Source: Marasmius tenuissimus
Lineage: Eukaryota > Basidiomycota > Agaricomycetes > Agaricales > Marasmiaceae
Assembly: GCA_029532415.1 (NCBI GenBank)
Contig: JAQOTA010000064.1
Coordinates: 558,001-622,000 of the forward strand
Direction of reading: 5' to 3'
Length of the DNA stretch: 64,000 nucleotides
This document shows positions 12,511-26,100 of the stretch, piece by piece. A model generated the notes under the pieces. It saw only the letters and a list, made by a program, of their open reading frames with translations, was not told the DNA's origin and searched no databases. The position numbers and the translations under genes are program-made. Numbering within the stretch: the stretch's first letter is position 1; each line of letters starts with the position of its first letter.

Positions 12511-15500
12511 GTTCTTTAGGTTCAGTGCTGGTTCCCATGTGCTTCGGTGGTCTCCTTTCCACTTGACTCTATACTCCAACCAGTGCCACCTGTACTGACT
12601 GTCAACAATTTCGTCCACCTCATACTCTGGTTTGTCCTCGCCCTTGATCTCGATTGGCCCTGGGGGTTCAGGTAGTGGACCATTAATCAGGTTGCCTTTG
12701 TAGGGGTAGAGTTTGTCGACATGGAAGATGGCGTGGTGTTGTCCCAGCTCTTCTGGCAAATCCAACCGATAGTCCAAACCTCCCACTTCCTGTACCATCT
12801 CAAAGGGGCGCAGGCTCTGATTGCCCAATTTCTCGGTCGACAGTTTCAGGTTGAAGTCCAATCCATCCAGCCAAACAAAGTCCCCAACCTTGAACTGGTG
12901 TGCCTTCTTCTTTCCTCGCTCGTATCCCTCCTCCTGGTGTCGCTTCGTCAAGTGTAGAGCTGCCCTTGCATCCCAGCGTACTTCCCGCAGAATGTTGATG
13001 CGGTTTTCAACTCCTGGAATTCCGGATCATCGTCCCACTGGGATATTGAAAAGGGGCAAGTACCCATATAGGAGTTCGAAGGGGGATAAATGGTGGGCCG
13101 AGTGTGTGCGGGAGTTGAGTACAAATTCTGCGAGTGGAAGATGTTTGGACCAATCGTCTTGTCGGTAGTTCGTATACAACCTCAGGTACTTCTCCACCTC
13201 CTGGTTCACTCTTTCTGTCTGTCCATTGGCCTGGGGGTGGTATCCTGAGGTGAAGCTACCCTCGATCCCTAGTCGTTTTAGTAGTGCTCTGGTGAGCTTG
13301 GCGTGAAACTGAGGGCCTTGATCAGATATGAAATGCAGGGGTAGTCCATGTAGTTGGAATATTTTGGTAGTAGAGGTCTGCTATCCCTTCGGTGGTGATG
13401 GTAGTGGTGCAAGGGATGGTGTGGACCTGTTTCGTGAAGAGATCAGTGCAGACCAGGATGGCATTGTAGCCGTGAGAGTCTGGTAGTTGAGTGATCAGGT
13501 CGACTCCGACTTCCTCCCATGGACCATCCGGTACTTCGAGGGGTTGCGTAACAGCCCACAGGTGTCAGTGCAGCTTTTTGCATGCACAGGAATCACATTC
13601 TTCCACGTATTTCTCCACAAACGAGCGCATGGTTGGCCACCAGAAGTGGGTGTCTACCAGGTTGAGCATGCCATGGAGTCCAGGATGTTCTGTGGTTGGG
13701 TCGTCATGACACTGTCGTACTACCTCCCTTCACAGCTCCTCATCTGGGGGTACATATACTCGCCCTCTGTGGTATACCAGTCCATCGTTCTCCTCAGCTA
13801 GTCCGTTTACCGATCACGACGGCCCATTCTTCTTCAACTGCCAGAGTCCTTCCAATACTTCCGCTTCTCTAACAGAGGCTTCCCTGATCCGATTTTCGAG
13901 TGGGTTGACCAATGCTGTGGCTGCAATTTGTACAAAGAGTTCTGGTCTGAAAACCACTTGTTGGCGATTGTCCTCATTATCTGAGACCTGATGTGCTGTC
14001 ATACAAGAGAGGGGGTCGGCTAGTGTGTTGGTTTTGCCAGGGCAATGACCGAGTTGGAAGTGGAAACGGGACAGATAAAGTGCCCAGTGAGCCTGTCGGC
14101 AACTTAGGTTTTGAGCGTTCTTCCAGAACTCCAAATTTGAATGGTCAGTCAGGATCTCAAATGGCTGAGGTTGTCTTTCCAGGAAGTATCACCAATCCTT
14201 CAGGGCGTCGATGATGGCCAGCATTTCCCGGTCCCATATCTCATAATTTCTCTCTGCTGGCTGCATGGATGCTGATTGAAATGCAACTGGGTGCCATAAG
14301 CCGTCTTCTAATTTCTGGGATAGCACTCCTCCTGTAGCAAATCCAGCGGCATCGACTTCAATGTGTGTTGGCCGGTCTGGGTCCCAAAGAGTTAGGATTG
14401 GAGCAGTGGTGAAGGCTGTTCGAAGTTTGTCAAAGGCTGCTTGTTGCTGGGTTTCCCAGTTGAAGGAGACATGCTTCCATGTGAGGTCGTTCAGTGGTCG
14501 TGCCGTTTTTGCAAAATCCTTAATGAAACGTTGGTAGAAGTTGGCGAATCCCAAAAAGCCCCAGACATCGCGCAGGTTTCGAGGAGTTGCCCATTCCCGT
14601 ACAGCTTTGACTTTAGCTGGGTCCATGCGTGCTTGGCCTTCACTGATCAGGAGTCCCAGGTACTCGATTTCCTGTTGTTCAAATTGGCATTTCTCTGGTT
14701 GTAAGTAGAGGTCGCGTTTCTGGAGTTGTGACAAGACCTCCTTGACTAGGATCTGATGCTCCTCTTGCGTGCTGGTGAAGATGAGGATGTCGTCCAGGTA
14801 CACAGTGACCTTTCCTAGGGCGATGAGATCGGCAAATATAGAATTCATGAGGGATTGGAATGTAGCAGGTGAGTTAGTGAGTCCGAAGAACATCACTCTT
14901 GGTTCAAAAAGTCCCCTATTGGTTGCAAAGGCGGCCTTCCATTCATCTCCTTCCTTAATCTGTATGTTGTTGTATCCCCATCGTACATCGAATTTTGTGA
15001 AATACTTTGCACCCTGGAGTCGGTTGACGATATCTGTGACCAGGGGGAGTGGGTAACAGTTTTTGATAGTGTACTCGTTAAGTTTTCAATAGTCCTGCAC
15101 GGATCTGAGTTCTCCATCCTTCTTCTTCACAAAGAAAACAGGTGATGCAAGAGGTGATTTCGAGGGTTGGATGTAGCCCTTTCATTGGTTCTCCTCCAGG
15201 AACTTGTCCAGTTCTTGTTGTTCGTTGAGTGACATAGGGTAGACCTTTGTTTTCATGGTCTGTGGTGATCCTGGTGTGAGTTTGATAGCATGATCCCATG
15301 GCTTGTGAGCTGGAAGCCGCTCAGATTCCTGCTCAGAAAAGACTTTAGCGTATTCCCGATATGATTCAGGTACCATCACCATCTCATCGAATGACTGTTT
15401 TGGCTTTTCCTTGTTGGTTTCTTCGGCAATCTGTTGAGAATACGTGTACCCTGCTACAACCCATACCTCGTTGTGACAGTTCTCCAAGATTCCTTTTTTG

Positions 15501-16154
15501 ACTAAAGATCTGCGTGCAGCCCAGTTGGCCATGATATGATGGAGTGGCATTGTATCTTCAGGCTCCACCAGGGGCATTTTGATAATGGATGCATGGATGG
15601 TTTCAAAGGGGTCGTCGATAGATTCAAGAATAGCCTCACTGAGTGGTGGATTACCTGTTCTTGCCCATTTCTCTTTGTCCTCCACTTCTTCTCTCTGCAC
15701 TCCTCGTTTTGGGACTGAAAGCTGTCCCCCTTTCCAGTTGATCTGAGGATTGGTTTTCTGAAGCCAGGGTAGTCCTAATATAACATGTTCTCCTCTTAGA
15801 TCCATGAATAAAGTCCGTTCATGTCTCAGTGTCCTCCACTACCAGACCTAGACGAGCGTAGTGTGTGATGCTTCCAGCCTGGTTTAGTGTTCCATTGATG
15901 TTGTGAACTCAAATCGGGTGTTGGAGAGGGAAGGTGGTGATGTGATTGGTTGCGACAAAGGATTTTCAAAGAAATAATGCGGTGGCCCTGCTATCGATCA
16001 TGGCTGTTGTTTCAGTCTGGCGATGCTTTTCTTTCAGTGTGACTCGTATGTGGAAGTGAGGTGAGAGAGTGTCTATTTCGCGAATGGAGTCATACGAGGA
16101 GGAAGCATAGACTGAAGCTGGTGAGGGTGTCTTTGTCACGGCGAAGGCGGACAC
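12499..16154 (-). pseudogene. Element C pol: protease, RT, RNase H, integrase, chromodomain (decayed)
   Basis: Protease (about 16154-15966) carries MIDSRATALFL where the aspartic protease signature D-S-G-A is expected, so the active-site glycine is lost. RT (about 15805-14189) has [30 protein letters not shown] and the catalytic YLDDILIF. RNase H has IEVDAAGFATGGVLSQ. Integrase fragments include LPLAEFVLNSRTHSAHHLSP (13209-13027). A GPY/F-type module is followed by chromodomain EYEVDEIVDSQY, then the frame is truncated. Stops TGA at 15182-15184, 15086-15088, 14189-14191 and 13814-13816 each replace an expected Arg (for example KDW-R-YFLE). Frameshifts separate further blocks between 13.8 and 13.2 kb. 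Not functional as it stands. Confidence 0.88.
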
Positions 16155-16171
16155 CCTACTTAAAAATCCTT

Positions 16172-17830
16172 TTACATGAGTTGTTGGAGAATAGTGTTCT
16201 GTTGGGCTAGGGCTTGTTGAAGGGCAGCGATTTGGGCAACGGCATCCATGTTGGGGGTGGAAGAGGGAGTGGCAGAGATTTGGGCAGTAGGGGCCATTGG
16301 CAGCGGTGAGTACAAAGGTGTAGGTGTCGGTTCATCCGGGAAGAGAGTGAAAGGGGTGGCTGAAATCTGTTGGCGTCGAATTCCTCCTCCAGGTGCTCTC
16401 CCTAGGTACTTATCTTGGCATACATTGGACCTGTGTCCAGGATGTGCGCAGTAGTTGCATTTATCCTGTCCATGGTTCCCATTAGCCTTGGTATGATCAC
16501 TTGCCCCGCATCTGTAACACTTTCCCCGCATTGCTTTCACAAAGTCCTCCCTAGTGTGTCCATTTCCTGTGAGGATGTTGGAACGATTCGTGCTAATAGT
16601 AGTGACAGTTGTTTCTACCTGTCTCTTGGCCACTAATCCTTCTTCCTGCAGGGACCTCCCTGCTTTGCAAGCTCGCGTTTCTAGTTCAGTGAGATTGGCG
16701 GGTTCTCCTTGGGACAATTCCATCATCACCAGTAATCGTTTAAGGTCCACGTTCAGACCCTTGCGGTATCGGATTCGAAGATCTGCAGCTGATAGTCCTG
16801 TCTTCATCGCGGCCTCCTTGAATTCCTGACTGTAGAGAGTTGCAGTCTTGTTCCCCTGTTTAAGGTTGGTAAGAATTTCGATGGCATCCGCCTTTTCATT
16901 GGCTGCCCCAAACCGGACTTTGAAGGATTCCTCGAACTGAGCCCATCTTCCTCCAAAAGGGAACTGATCGGCAGGGAGCTCTCCCAGGGCTACCTTGTTG
17001 GCCTGTATCAGGTAGTAGGCTGCCCAAGCTCCTGCCTTCCCTTCACAGAAGGACAGAGCAGACTGAATTGTCTTCCGCTCGTCCAATTGATCTTTCTCTG
17101 TTGGGTGCTGGAGAACCTTCTCTTGTATAGCCCAGTTCTTGAACATGGGTAGGAATCGAGCCACATCCCAGGTTTCCCCTTTGAAGTTACTGGGTTTGGC
17201 AATGATCCTTCCTGCTTCTTTATTGGATTGGAAGGCTTCCTTGATGGCGTCTAGCTGTGCTTGGGTTTCTTTCTGGGATTTCACCATTGCCTTCAGGACT
17301 TTGTCCAGCGTGGCTTGGCTTGCAGTAGTGGATGTAGACATGTTGGTGGTATCAGATTCTGAAGTATGGGTAGATGTGGTGGATGCGGTGGGTGAAGAAG
17401 CTCTGTGTGCAGCAGTGGAAGATGGTCTGGTGTTGGTTGGGGTCTGGACTACAGCAAAAGTGGCTTCTGAGGCAACAAATGCTGGGATCTCGGTACAGGC
17501 AATCAGTGTATCAAGAGGACTAGGAGTGACGGGATTGGCAATGGTAGGTGGACTGTCGGGTTTTTCTGATGGGCCTACTACTGTGAGGCGTGCAAGTGAA
17601 GTTGCAAGTTCTGAAGTGGAGACTGGTGGCAACGGAGGTGTCGGTTCTTGTTCAGGGGTTGATACACGAGGAGCAGGGATAGGATTAAGTACTTCGTCGT
17701 TTTCGAAGGAAAAAGTCTCGGGGATCAAATTCTCTGGGGTAGCGTTCGGGTAAGGTTGGTCTTTACACTTGTACCAGCTGGTTTGTTTGGGATTTCTCTG
17801 GTTCCAAAATAAGGAAGTATTGGGGTCCAC
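16172..17830 (-). CDS. Element C gag, 552 residues, two zinc knuckles
   Basis: Intact minus-strand frame. The N-terminal third is Pro/Thr/Ser-rich; the middle has the retrotransposon Gag helical domain (for example DVARFLPMFKNWAIQEK and AWAAYYLIQANKVALGELP). The C-terminal part has two zinc knuckle-like modules, CYRCGASDHTK and CNYCAHPGHRSNVC. It packages element RNA in the virus-like particle. The start MDPNTS is the first ATG after the 5' LTR, about 105 bp from the LTR edge at 17936. Pol lies downstream in a separate frame. The extent of the plus-strand frame at 17139-17753 is a shadow of this gene. Confidence 0.85.
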   Translation of the reverse strand: MDPNTSLFWNQRNPKQTSWYKCKDQPYPNATPENLIPETFSFENDEVLNPIPAPRVSTPEQEPTPPLPPVSTSELATSLARLTVVGPSEKPDSPPTIANPVTPSPLDTLIACTEIPAFVASEATFAVVQTPTNTRPSSTAAHRASSPTASTTSTHTSESDTTNMSTSTTASQATLDKVLKAMVKSQKETQAQLDAIKEAFQSNKEAGRIIAKPSNFKGETWDVARFLPMFKNWAIQEKVLQHPTEKDQLDERKTIQSALSFCEGKAGAWAAYYLIQANKVALGELPADQFPFGGRWAQFEESFKVRFGAANEKADAIEILTNLKQGNKTATLYSQEFKEAAMKTGLSAADLRIRYRKGLNVDLKRLLVMMELSQGEPANLTELETRACKAGRSLQEEGLVAKRQVETTVTTISTNRSNILTGNGHTREDFVKAMRGKCYRCGASDHTKANGNHGQDKCNYCAHPGHRSNVCQDKYLGRAPGGGIRRQQISATPFTLFPDEPTPTPLYSPLPMAPTAQISATPSSTPNMDAVAQIAALQQALAQQNTILQQLM

Positions 17831-18160
17831 TCCGTGTGGTCGTTGATAACAGTCTCATGCAGGAGCTGTTGCAAACTTGCAAGGACAACCTTCCTTTCGG
17901 CAAGGCTGTCAGTACAATAAAGGATCTTGACCTAATGTCACAAAGTGCTGAGCGTCTATCAGAGACGGCAGAGGCAGAGAGCGGTGGTAGCAGGCTTGGA
18001 GAGGAGCAGCGGGCTCGACTCAGACAGAAATACGGCAGAAACTGGTCCCAACGACAAGTTAGATCTATTGTAGAGAAGGAAAGCGAAGGAGACTGTACTA
18101 CTCAGCTGGTCCCAACAACAAGAGGTCAAGATGAGGAACCAGGTGAAGACTAGCTAGCTT

Positions 18161-18475
18161 TGTTGAATCCGTAGACCATTATTAGATCCTGGTATATCCG
18201 AAGTCCCAGTTCATACTTCTCGCCATTGTATTATGCCGGACAATGCATTCGCTATTGTTCCATTTGTCTATTGTTCACTATGCTCATATGTACAAATTGT
18301 CGTCCTTATATGGTAGCTCTATTGTATCTTCATGTATATAAGCTCGTAGTTCTCTACCTGAATCAACAGTGTGCTTGAGCTTCTATGTCTCACCTCTACC
18401 TCTCTAAACTCCTCTCTGATAAGTAGTAGTGTAGCCATGTTGTAGTCCTCTGCGCTAGGCATCATGCCGGCTCAT
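18161..18475 (+). repeat. Element B 5' LTR (all but the last two bases)
   Basis: Matches 32071-32385. Element A inserted two bases before its end; the missing 'ca' is at 27785-27786 after the duplicated CTCAT. Confidence 0.93.
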
Positions 18476-18930
18476 TGTTGAACATGATGGATATCATGTG
18501 ATACATATTGACGTGTTGTTTACGCGTCACACTATTTATAGAGTTACGCCTCTAGGAACACTTGCGCTCTCATGCAAGAATGTATCTACGTAGTTATTGC
18601 TTCACAAATGACACTGTAGATATCTACTACGTATTAGTTACATCAAGTATGATGCTCATAGTCCAAAGTGCGAGGCACAACGGATGAAAGACTCATTAGT
18701 ATTGGCTAAATACCTACTTCTAGTAGTAGTTTCATGGTATTGTAATTACTCTTACATGTACAGAAACTTGTGTATAAAAGCTGGTATTCCAAGGCCTTAA
18801 GCCTTAGGACAATCTACACGATTATCACCTCTTCTCAAGCATCTCAAGTCTACAAGAACACTCTGTGTATTACCCATGTGAGGTTTACTTCGTTATACCC
18901 ACTGTGCACTTTAAATATGCTGGCTCAACA
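18476..18930 (+). repeat. Element A 5' LTR
   Basis: 455 bp, pair of 27325-27779. Contains 'gtgtataaaagc', a likely TATA box, about 160 bp from the 3' end. Confidence 0.96.
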
Positions 18931-18944
18931 GGTTATGGGCCCCG
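18931..18944 (+). other. Element A primer-binding site (initiator tRNA-Met half-molecule type)
   Basis: GGTTATGGGCCCCG directly after the LTR, identical to that of element B although the LTRs are unrelated. Confidence 0.75.
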
Positions 18945-19930
18945 CAAGCGGTGGTCAGGTTGATGTTATGATTGGAGTAGCTAATACTTTCCATGTGTTG
19001 CCACCATCCTAGCGGACAACCTGTAACCTACATGGGTTAAGGAAGTCTCTAGCGATGTCAAAGGCTTGTCATTGACAATTGTCTGGTGTCGGGATCAGGG
19101 TTCTTCGTCCCTTATATCCATCCACTCACATCCCTGTACAAGTTGCATGTCGCACGAACGCATGTACATACTGTCTTGGCTTCATCTTCTTCAGCATGAA
19201 CCTATCCGTTTTTACGGCTCTGTTCCTCTGCTGACAACCTGGATTAGGCTTTGGCCGTCTATTGCCACTGTCTGATACCGATGAAAGTCTAATGGTTGGC
19301 GGTGGTCCTCGGCAGAGGCACCGTTCAGGGGGTTTATGGGACTGTGCTTCTAAACCAGTTCACCATGATTCCTGAAGGCTGAAACATGCCAGGGAAATTT
19401 GATTTCCCTTACAACTAGGACTTTGTATGATACTACTTTTACAGTATCACACAGCCATTTTTAGTATGTACAGGGACTCCCCTCACGTCTGCCTTTCTCA
19501 TCCACGCTATTGTTAGATCTCGTTCCAGTCTCTAGTAGTTCACTCATTCGTCATATGCTCAAGGCATCTTCGGACATAGTAACCATACGGAGTAATGGGG
19601 GATCTAGTAATAACTTTCTCAAGGCACGACGTTTAAAATTTGCTAGTCTGGGATTGAGACCAGATAGCGTGATGGACACCAGACACACATTTTGGAAGGT
19701 TACTGTAAGACCCTTCTCAAGCGGGCAGGGCTACGTAACCAGATTAACTACCTGCACTTACCTGCACAGTGGATTTTCCCATAGCTTGCTTGACACATAC
19801 AGCCTGTTAAAAGTCCTAGACATTTTGACGCATGTCTCGGTGTGCATCAAACCCTATTTTCTTTTATGGGTTGTCTTCCAGTGGAAGACTTTATCAATTG
19901 ACACTACTCTTAGCGTCACCCTTCTAATAT

Positions 19931-22900
19931 TTGAAGAGTATGCTCACGGGACTTTTGGCAGACCTCAATATGTCTAACCAATCAGGCTCTTCTATACATT
20001 TACCACAATCACCAGGGGTCTTTTCAGAACCCTCAGCAATGCTGGTCAAAAACGCATTGGAACACACCTTTAGTGTGGTTGTGGGGAATGCAGTAGAAGT
20101 ATATACTATGGATCCAATTCATTCGCTTGTATCAGAGAGTAGTTTTCCGACTGGGTCGGGAGGCATTAATTTAATTCCAGTTTTGTTAGATGATGGTTCG
20201 AACTTTGAAGAGTGGTACCAATTAATCAAAGGCTTTCTATTCTCACATGGAATTCCGACCATGGTAGAAGAAACAGCGCCAGAACAATCAAATCCAGCTA
20301 CAGATGCTGAAAATACTGCGCTGAGAGAATGGACAGCCAAACAAGATAAAATAATCGGAATTATTATGATGCTAACAAAGCGTATTCATAAACCACATAT
20401 TGATAGAACTTCAGTTCCGAACACTCTGGCAAAATTTAGAGAAATCTTTGGAACTCAATCTTCTTCTCAGTTGCTCAATTTATATACGCAACTCCATAAC
20501 GTCCAATTCTTTGACAACATAAACCCAGTTCCTGGTATAAACTTTATGTTGATGAATAAACAAGAACTTGCTACACTGGGTGTAACAATTTCGGACGAGC
20601 TGTTTTGCCTTATGGTTACAGCTAAATTACCGGAGAAGCGTTGGCAACTCTTCAAGCAGCATGTTACTCGCATGAAGAAAGAAGAATTGAAACCAACAGA
20701 TATTATTGCTGGAATCAGTAATGAATGGAATAGAAGAAGTGGAAACTCTGTACCTCCTGCTTATGCTGCGCATAATGCCAAAATATCTGGCATTAATAGA
20801 TATCAATCCGCTCCCAATTGGTCTGGTCAATCAAATCGTCCTGGTAACAAATCTGGTGGTTCTTTGAACCAAAAGAAAAATAATAATAAAAACCAGAACC
20901 AGAACAACCAGAATCAAAGTGGGAAATCGTCTTCTAAAAAGAAGAAAGGCAGAAAGAAGCAGAAAGGCAAAGGAAGACAGAAAAGTACTCAAGAAGGGGG
21001 GCAAAAATCACATGCAGCGGTAGTTGAACCTCTTGAGGAACTTTCATCTCCTGAAATTCGTACAAATGCAGTTAAAAAGTTGACAAGTTCAACTTTTGAA
21101 CGTGAAATGGCTGGTCCTAAACACATTCATATGTCCTATCATTATCCAACTGGTAGTACAACTGCACCGAATCCATTCCAAAACACGTATGATTTACAAC
21201 TTGCACGCCTAGAAGAGAGAATCGCTGCCAATAGAGAAGGACGCCCAGAGCGTTTTATTTCTGTTGCTGAATGGAATGCTAGTCAAACTGCTCAAATAGA
21301 TGAACAAGTTCAACAAATTGATGAGGCAATTGCTTCATCAGCTTCCACAGCAAACAAAGAACAAGAATATGACAGCGATGGTGATCCTATGCCAACTCTG
21401 GTTGGGGTCTCTTCCTCAGAAAATGAATCTGAGAACTCTTATGGCGTTAGATCACATAGTGAAGAACATATCAATTTCACTATGCCTCATAGACAGGCAA
21501 GTCCTGAGACAATTCCGTCTGCGGATAGAATTGAGGAAGGACAGAATGTCGAAGAGGAACCTACAGATGTAAACATACAGAATGAAGAATGGCCTCCTCA
21601 TAATGTATTTGTAGAATATGATCCTTGGGCCACACGTCTTTTACCAAGAGATGATCCTGATCAAATATCCAAGTTTATGCCTGAGAATTATAACTCAGAC
21701 AATAAACCAACTCTTAATCCCACTAATAGAAAAATACAATGGCGGTTCCTAGAGAACTACCTATGGGATACTAAGGGTGTTACGGATGAAATTAGGATTC
21801 CTTGACCTCACCCAGAAATATTTAATGGGGTGAGACTTGCGCCACCTAAAGCTCCACGCTTCTATGATATAGAAGATACATGGAGAAATGATGATTGCAA
21901 AAGAGATGTGATGGCCAATACTCGAAAATACATGATAAAGAAACAATCAGATCATAAACTTTGGATCTGGACTCTTATCAGAACTACAAATCGAATTGTA
22001 ATGTACCCTATTCGAAGAGATGCAGTTCATAATCTCACTCCAAGACATGCACTCTTTGAATTGGATTTGCATGAACCAACTCTACATGTAGAATCAGTAG
22101 AGGATCAAGGTTTCTTCAGTGACCACGATTATCGAAGCTGGAACGTTCAACATCTTTCTAGGTCATTACTGATATCAATAATCAAAATTGGATCAGTACT
22201 GTCGATGATTACATTGACATATATGGCGGTGTTAAAAACCAAAGAAAGACAATCTTACAAGTATTTCGCAAGTCAAAATACTTAAGGGAAGAAAATCTTC
22301 CTATAAACGTTCTTAATCCGATTTTTTGGGATTCACTGGTTAAACTAGAATTGGAAGGGAAGTGGTTGGATGGAACGATTAATACTCTTCCTTACTCTCA
22401 TTTCAGAGCACAAGCATTTATCCGTAGACACCAAACATGGCGTCTTGTGCCGAGAATTTATTTGAGAGAAGCCATTAATGAAAATATGATCTTATATAAA
22501 TGGATGAACAACGAAAGTATCGATGTTCCCATGTCTTGTGCTGATGTACCACGAAGAACATCACAGGAAAATGAAACTCCAATTTATTATCCTGAAGACT
22601 TTATGGTACTAGCAGAAGCTAATGCACTTGAAAGATCAATCCAGGACTATGAATTTTGTAGTCGTTATCCTGGAAACTATATTCAAATGGCTGAAGAGCA
22701 AAATCGTTCATATTCACCACCTTTTCCTACATATGCATCTATCAACAGACCCGCTACTACTCCACCTGTACTTGAACACACCCTGGGACGACCTTCACTT
22801 TCACCACCGGATTCGCCCGGATTTTTTTATGGAGTCCAATCCCTAGAGGAAGACTATATTGATGTACCCAATCGTCCAAGTACTACTATTCTGACCCCTC

Positions 22901-23133
22901 CTATTTCTGAACCGGAAGAAAGCAGTATGCTAGATCCGGAAGAACAACCTGAGGTTGATCCTTGGGTAATGTCGGAAAATGATCCCAGAAATCCGCAATT
23001 TGAAAATTACGGACCTGGAGTCAATAATAGTATGGACATTGAAATCAATAGACTTCCTGAATGTCAGCAACTAGATCCAGTGCAACAACAAATCGCAACT
23101 GGAACTAGCATTGGCATGCACAAGTGCAAATAA
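19931..23133 (+). pseudogene. Element A gag and long N-terminal polyprotein region
   Basis: Frame opens at 19931 (alternative start MSNQSGSS at 19970). A copia Gag-like region (for example FEEWYQLIKGFLFSHGI and LFKQHVTRMKKEELKP) is followed by a basic tract (KKKKGRKKQKGKGRQK) in place of a zinc knuckle and a long acidic region. TGA at 21803-21805 interrupts where Arg fits; a frameshift near 22165 shifts the frame, after which it stays open to 23133. The 22.2-23.1 kb part is Pro/Glu/Ser-rich and longer than in typical copia elements. I could not find the protease D-S-G-A motif. The next frame starts by overlap at 23124, so either a second frameshift or a programmed one joins them. Confidence 0.75.
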
Positions 23134-26100
23134 CAGGATATGGTACTGTCTATATTCGACATACCAATAGTGCAGGGGTGACACAAGTCACCAAGTTATT
23201 TCCAGTGATGTATAATCCAGACAGCCCACATCGTTTAATCTCTGCTGGAAAATTCAGAAGTATAGGATACTATACTGTTCTGGATTCTCCAGAGACTTCG
23301 ATCCGGAGCAAGAAAGATAATTCTCTTCTCATGAGCTTTTATCCAAGCTATGGAGAAGATAATTTGCGATGGATGAATGCAAAGATTCTTGTGGGAGAAG
23401 CTTCCTTCACATCAATCGCATCTTTCTCAATTCAGGATTCCAAACTTTGGCATAGATGAATGGGACATATAAATTCCAAAGTCTTAGAGAAACTAGACGA
23501 TAATGTTAAAGGGTTTCCAAAGAGATTGGCTATCTCTAAGGAAGATAAACCTTGTCGCGGTTGTGCGAAAGGCAAAATGGTTGCAAAACCATACCCTTCT
23601 TCTTCAAAACGTGCAAAGGAGCCTCTAGAATTAGTTCATGGTGATTTGATTGAATTTCCTACTCGCTCTTATTATCAAAACGAATATGCATTGACTTTAT
23701 TTGATGATGCAACTTCGTATGGATGGGTATATCCAATCCGTAAAAAGAGTGATACAGATCTAAAACTACGCAATTGGCTTGCTCTTGTAGAGCGCCAGAC
23801 TAATAAAAAGGTCAAACGCGTACACTTTGATCGAGGAGGAGAATTCTTTTCAAATGAACAGTGGGCCTGGTACAACTCTCTTGGAATTTTTCCTAATAGA
23901 GGTTCGCCCAATGTACATGAACAGAATGGACGAGCTGAAAGATTTAATCGTACTGTGCGAGGAAAATCTGAAGCTATGCGATTTCAGGCGTGTGCACCTG
24001 AAAATTGGTGGGAATTTGCAATTCTCACAGCAGTCCATATCTATAATAGAACTCCTATACATTCAAGGAAGTATAAAACACCAGTTGAATTGTTTGAAAG
24101 AAAGAAACTGGATGTCTCATATTTTAAGACATTTGGTTGCGGTGCCTATGTTAGGATCGTGCGGATCGGATAGGGATAAGATAAGATATGGAGTTTTATA
24201 TGCTGTCGGGTAGGTGGATAGGAAAGAGATATGATGAAGGAGTGTGGGAGCAACGGATCTAGAGCAGACAGTAGCTGAAGGTTTCACCAACAGCACCATG
24301 AACTGAGCTGTCCTTCTACTAGACTAAGAGGACAAGTTGCGAGAGAGAAGGAAAGACATTAGAGTCATGATGGGGATTGACCCAGATTGAAACCTGGTTG
24401 AAACCTGGTTGATTTCGAGTCTTCAGATACAGGATAGAAGTATAGAGCTTATATAGGGTTATAGAAAATGAATGAATTGTAAGTGAGTCAAGTGCGGGAA
24501 AGGTTGATGTATCATATGGAGGTCAAACGCGGGGAGGAATGTACTGGAAGGGAAATGAACCAGAAATGAATATGTGCGTGATGGAATGAAGGTATGAATA
24601 GAATAAGTGAGTGTGGGAATATCTTGGAAGTCGGAGATAAGTAAGTCAGAACAAGTCAGGATGAAAGGTGAAAGAGTCCCAGAAGTGGAGGCGGAAGTGG
24701 TGGAGGTTCCGGGGATGGACTTGGTGTAAGAGACTGAAGTGTGGAAGTGAAGGTTGAGTGCCGGGGATGGAATAGTGTTGGAATGGACTAGAATAATAGC
24801 CCGGAAGTACCCGGAATGGGTCTGGAGGTGATGTGACTAGCCAAGTGTGATGTGACTAGGTGAGATAGACCAGGGTAAGATGCATGGATGTAACAGCCTA
24901 TGCGTACCTACCGAAACGTAAAAATAAGCTTTCTCCGCATTCAGAAGCAATGATATTCATTGGATATGAAAGCGGATCAAAAGCTTATCAGTTCTTTTGT
25001 ACAACAAACAATTCAGTGTACATTACTCCACAAGCAGTTTTTGATGAAAACTGGTTTCCTAAATGTCAAAAGGAATTGCCCGGATCCATAGAGTTTGATA
25101 AAACCGACAAACCTGTCCGGTCTATACCCTTTCCATCATACCCATACGATGGCCATGAGGATCATAATAATGATAATGATTCATTTGATCCACCACCTCC
25201 ACCAGATACTCATGATGACAATCATGAGCATGGGGGAGATCCTCCCATGGATCCGAACCAGGATGATAAAAGCGATGATGTGCACGACAGTTATCATCCA
25301 CCTACTGATGGACCCGGTTCACCAAAAGGATCCGGTATTAATCCTAATCAGTATGGTCCAGATCCACAGTCTGCTGGTCCTTCAGGAGCAACGAATCCTT
25401 TTAGTTTTCGTCAAGATGATTATGATGAGTGGCAAAATATACAAAATCAGCCACCAGCTCCTAGAAGGAATCCACCAAGAACCAGACTTCCACCCGTTCG
25501 ACCATTTAATGTCTATGGAAACAGGCATCCTGTAGAAATTGAGCGCGATATTGATTCTGAAGCACGCTGGAGAAGTCAGATAAATCCAACAAATGAACCT
25601 GAAACAATACCAGTAAGGGTTCCTGATCCAGTCACTCCTATGGAAACAGATGAAGATATGCGCGACCTTGCTCAGGAAGGGGGAGTAAATTACCTGGTTT
25701 ATTTGCTGAATAACGGTCATCAACTATATGGTCTTCAAGCCAGTAGTTATGATGATGTTCGTGAATGGACATATAAACAAGTCCAGAAACGTCCTAAAGA
25801 TGAACGACCATCTTGGGAATCAGCATGCAGACTGGAATTACAATCACTGAAAGATCGAAACGTCTTTGATGTGGTTACATTACCCAAAGGCCGAAAAGCG
25901 GTTAAATCTCGCTGGGTATTTGATATCAAGTCTGATGGTCGTAAAAAGGCAAGACTTGTTGTGAAAGGATTTTCGCAAAAACAAGGGATAGACTATAACG
26001 AGTTGTTCTCTCCTGTAGTACGATTTGAAACCGTACGACTTCCATTGGCACTAGCAGCACTTGAAGATTGGGAGATCTCTGCGCTAGATGTTAAAACAGC

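Noticed and set aside
17139..17753. Plus-strand open frame of 204 codons
   Set aside because: It is antisense to the element C gag, which has clear Gag helices and zinc knuckles.
19510..19977. 155-codon frame in the element A leader
   Set aside because: No domain and no support; untranslated leaders of this size often hold chance frames.
24149..24895. Element E as a retained intron of the copia A pol gene
   Set aside because: TG...CA ends and an exact 5-bp duplication show an insertion; no consensus splice sites at the borders.
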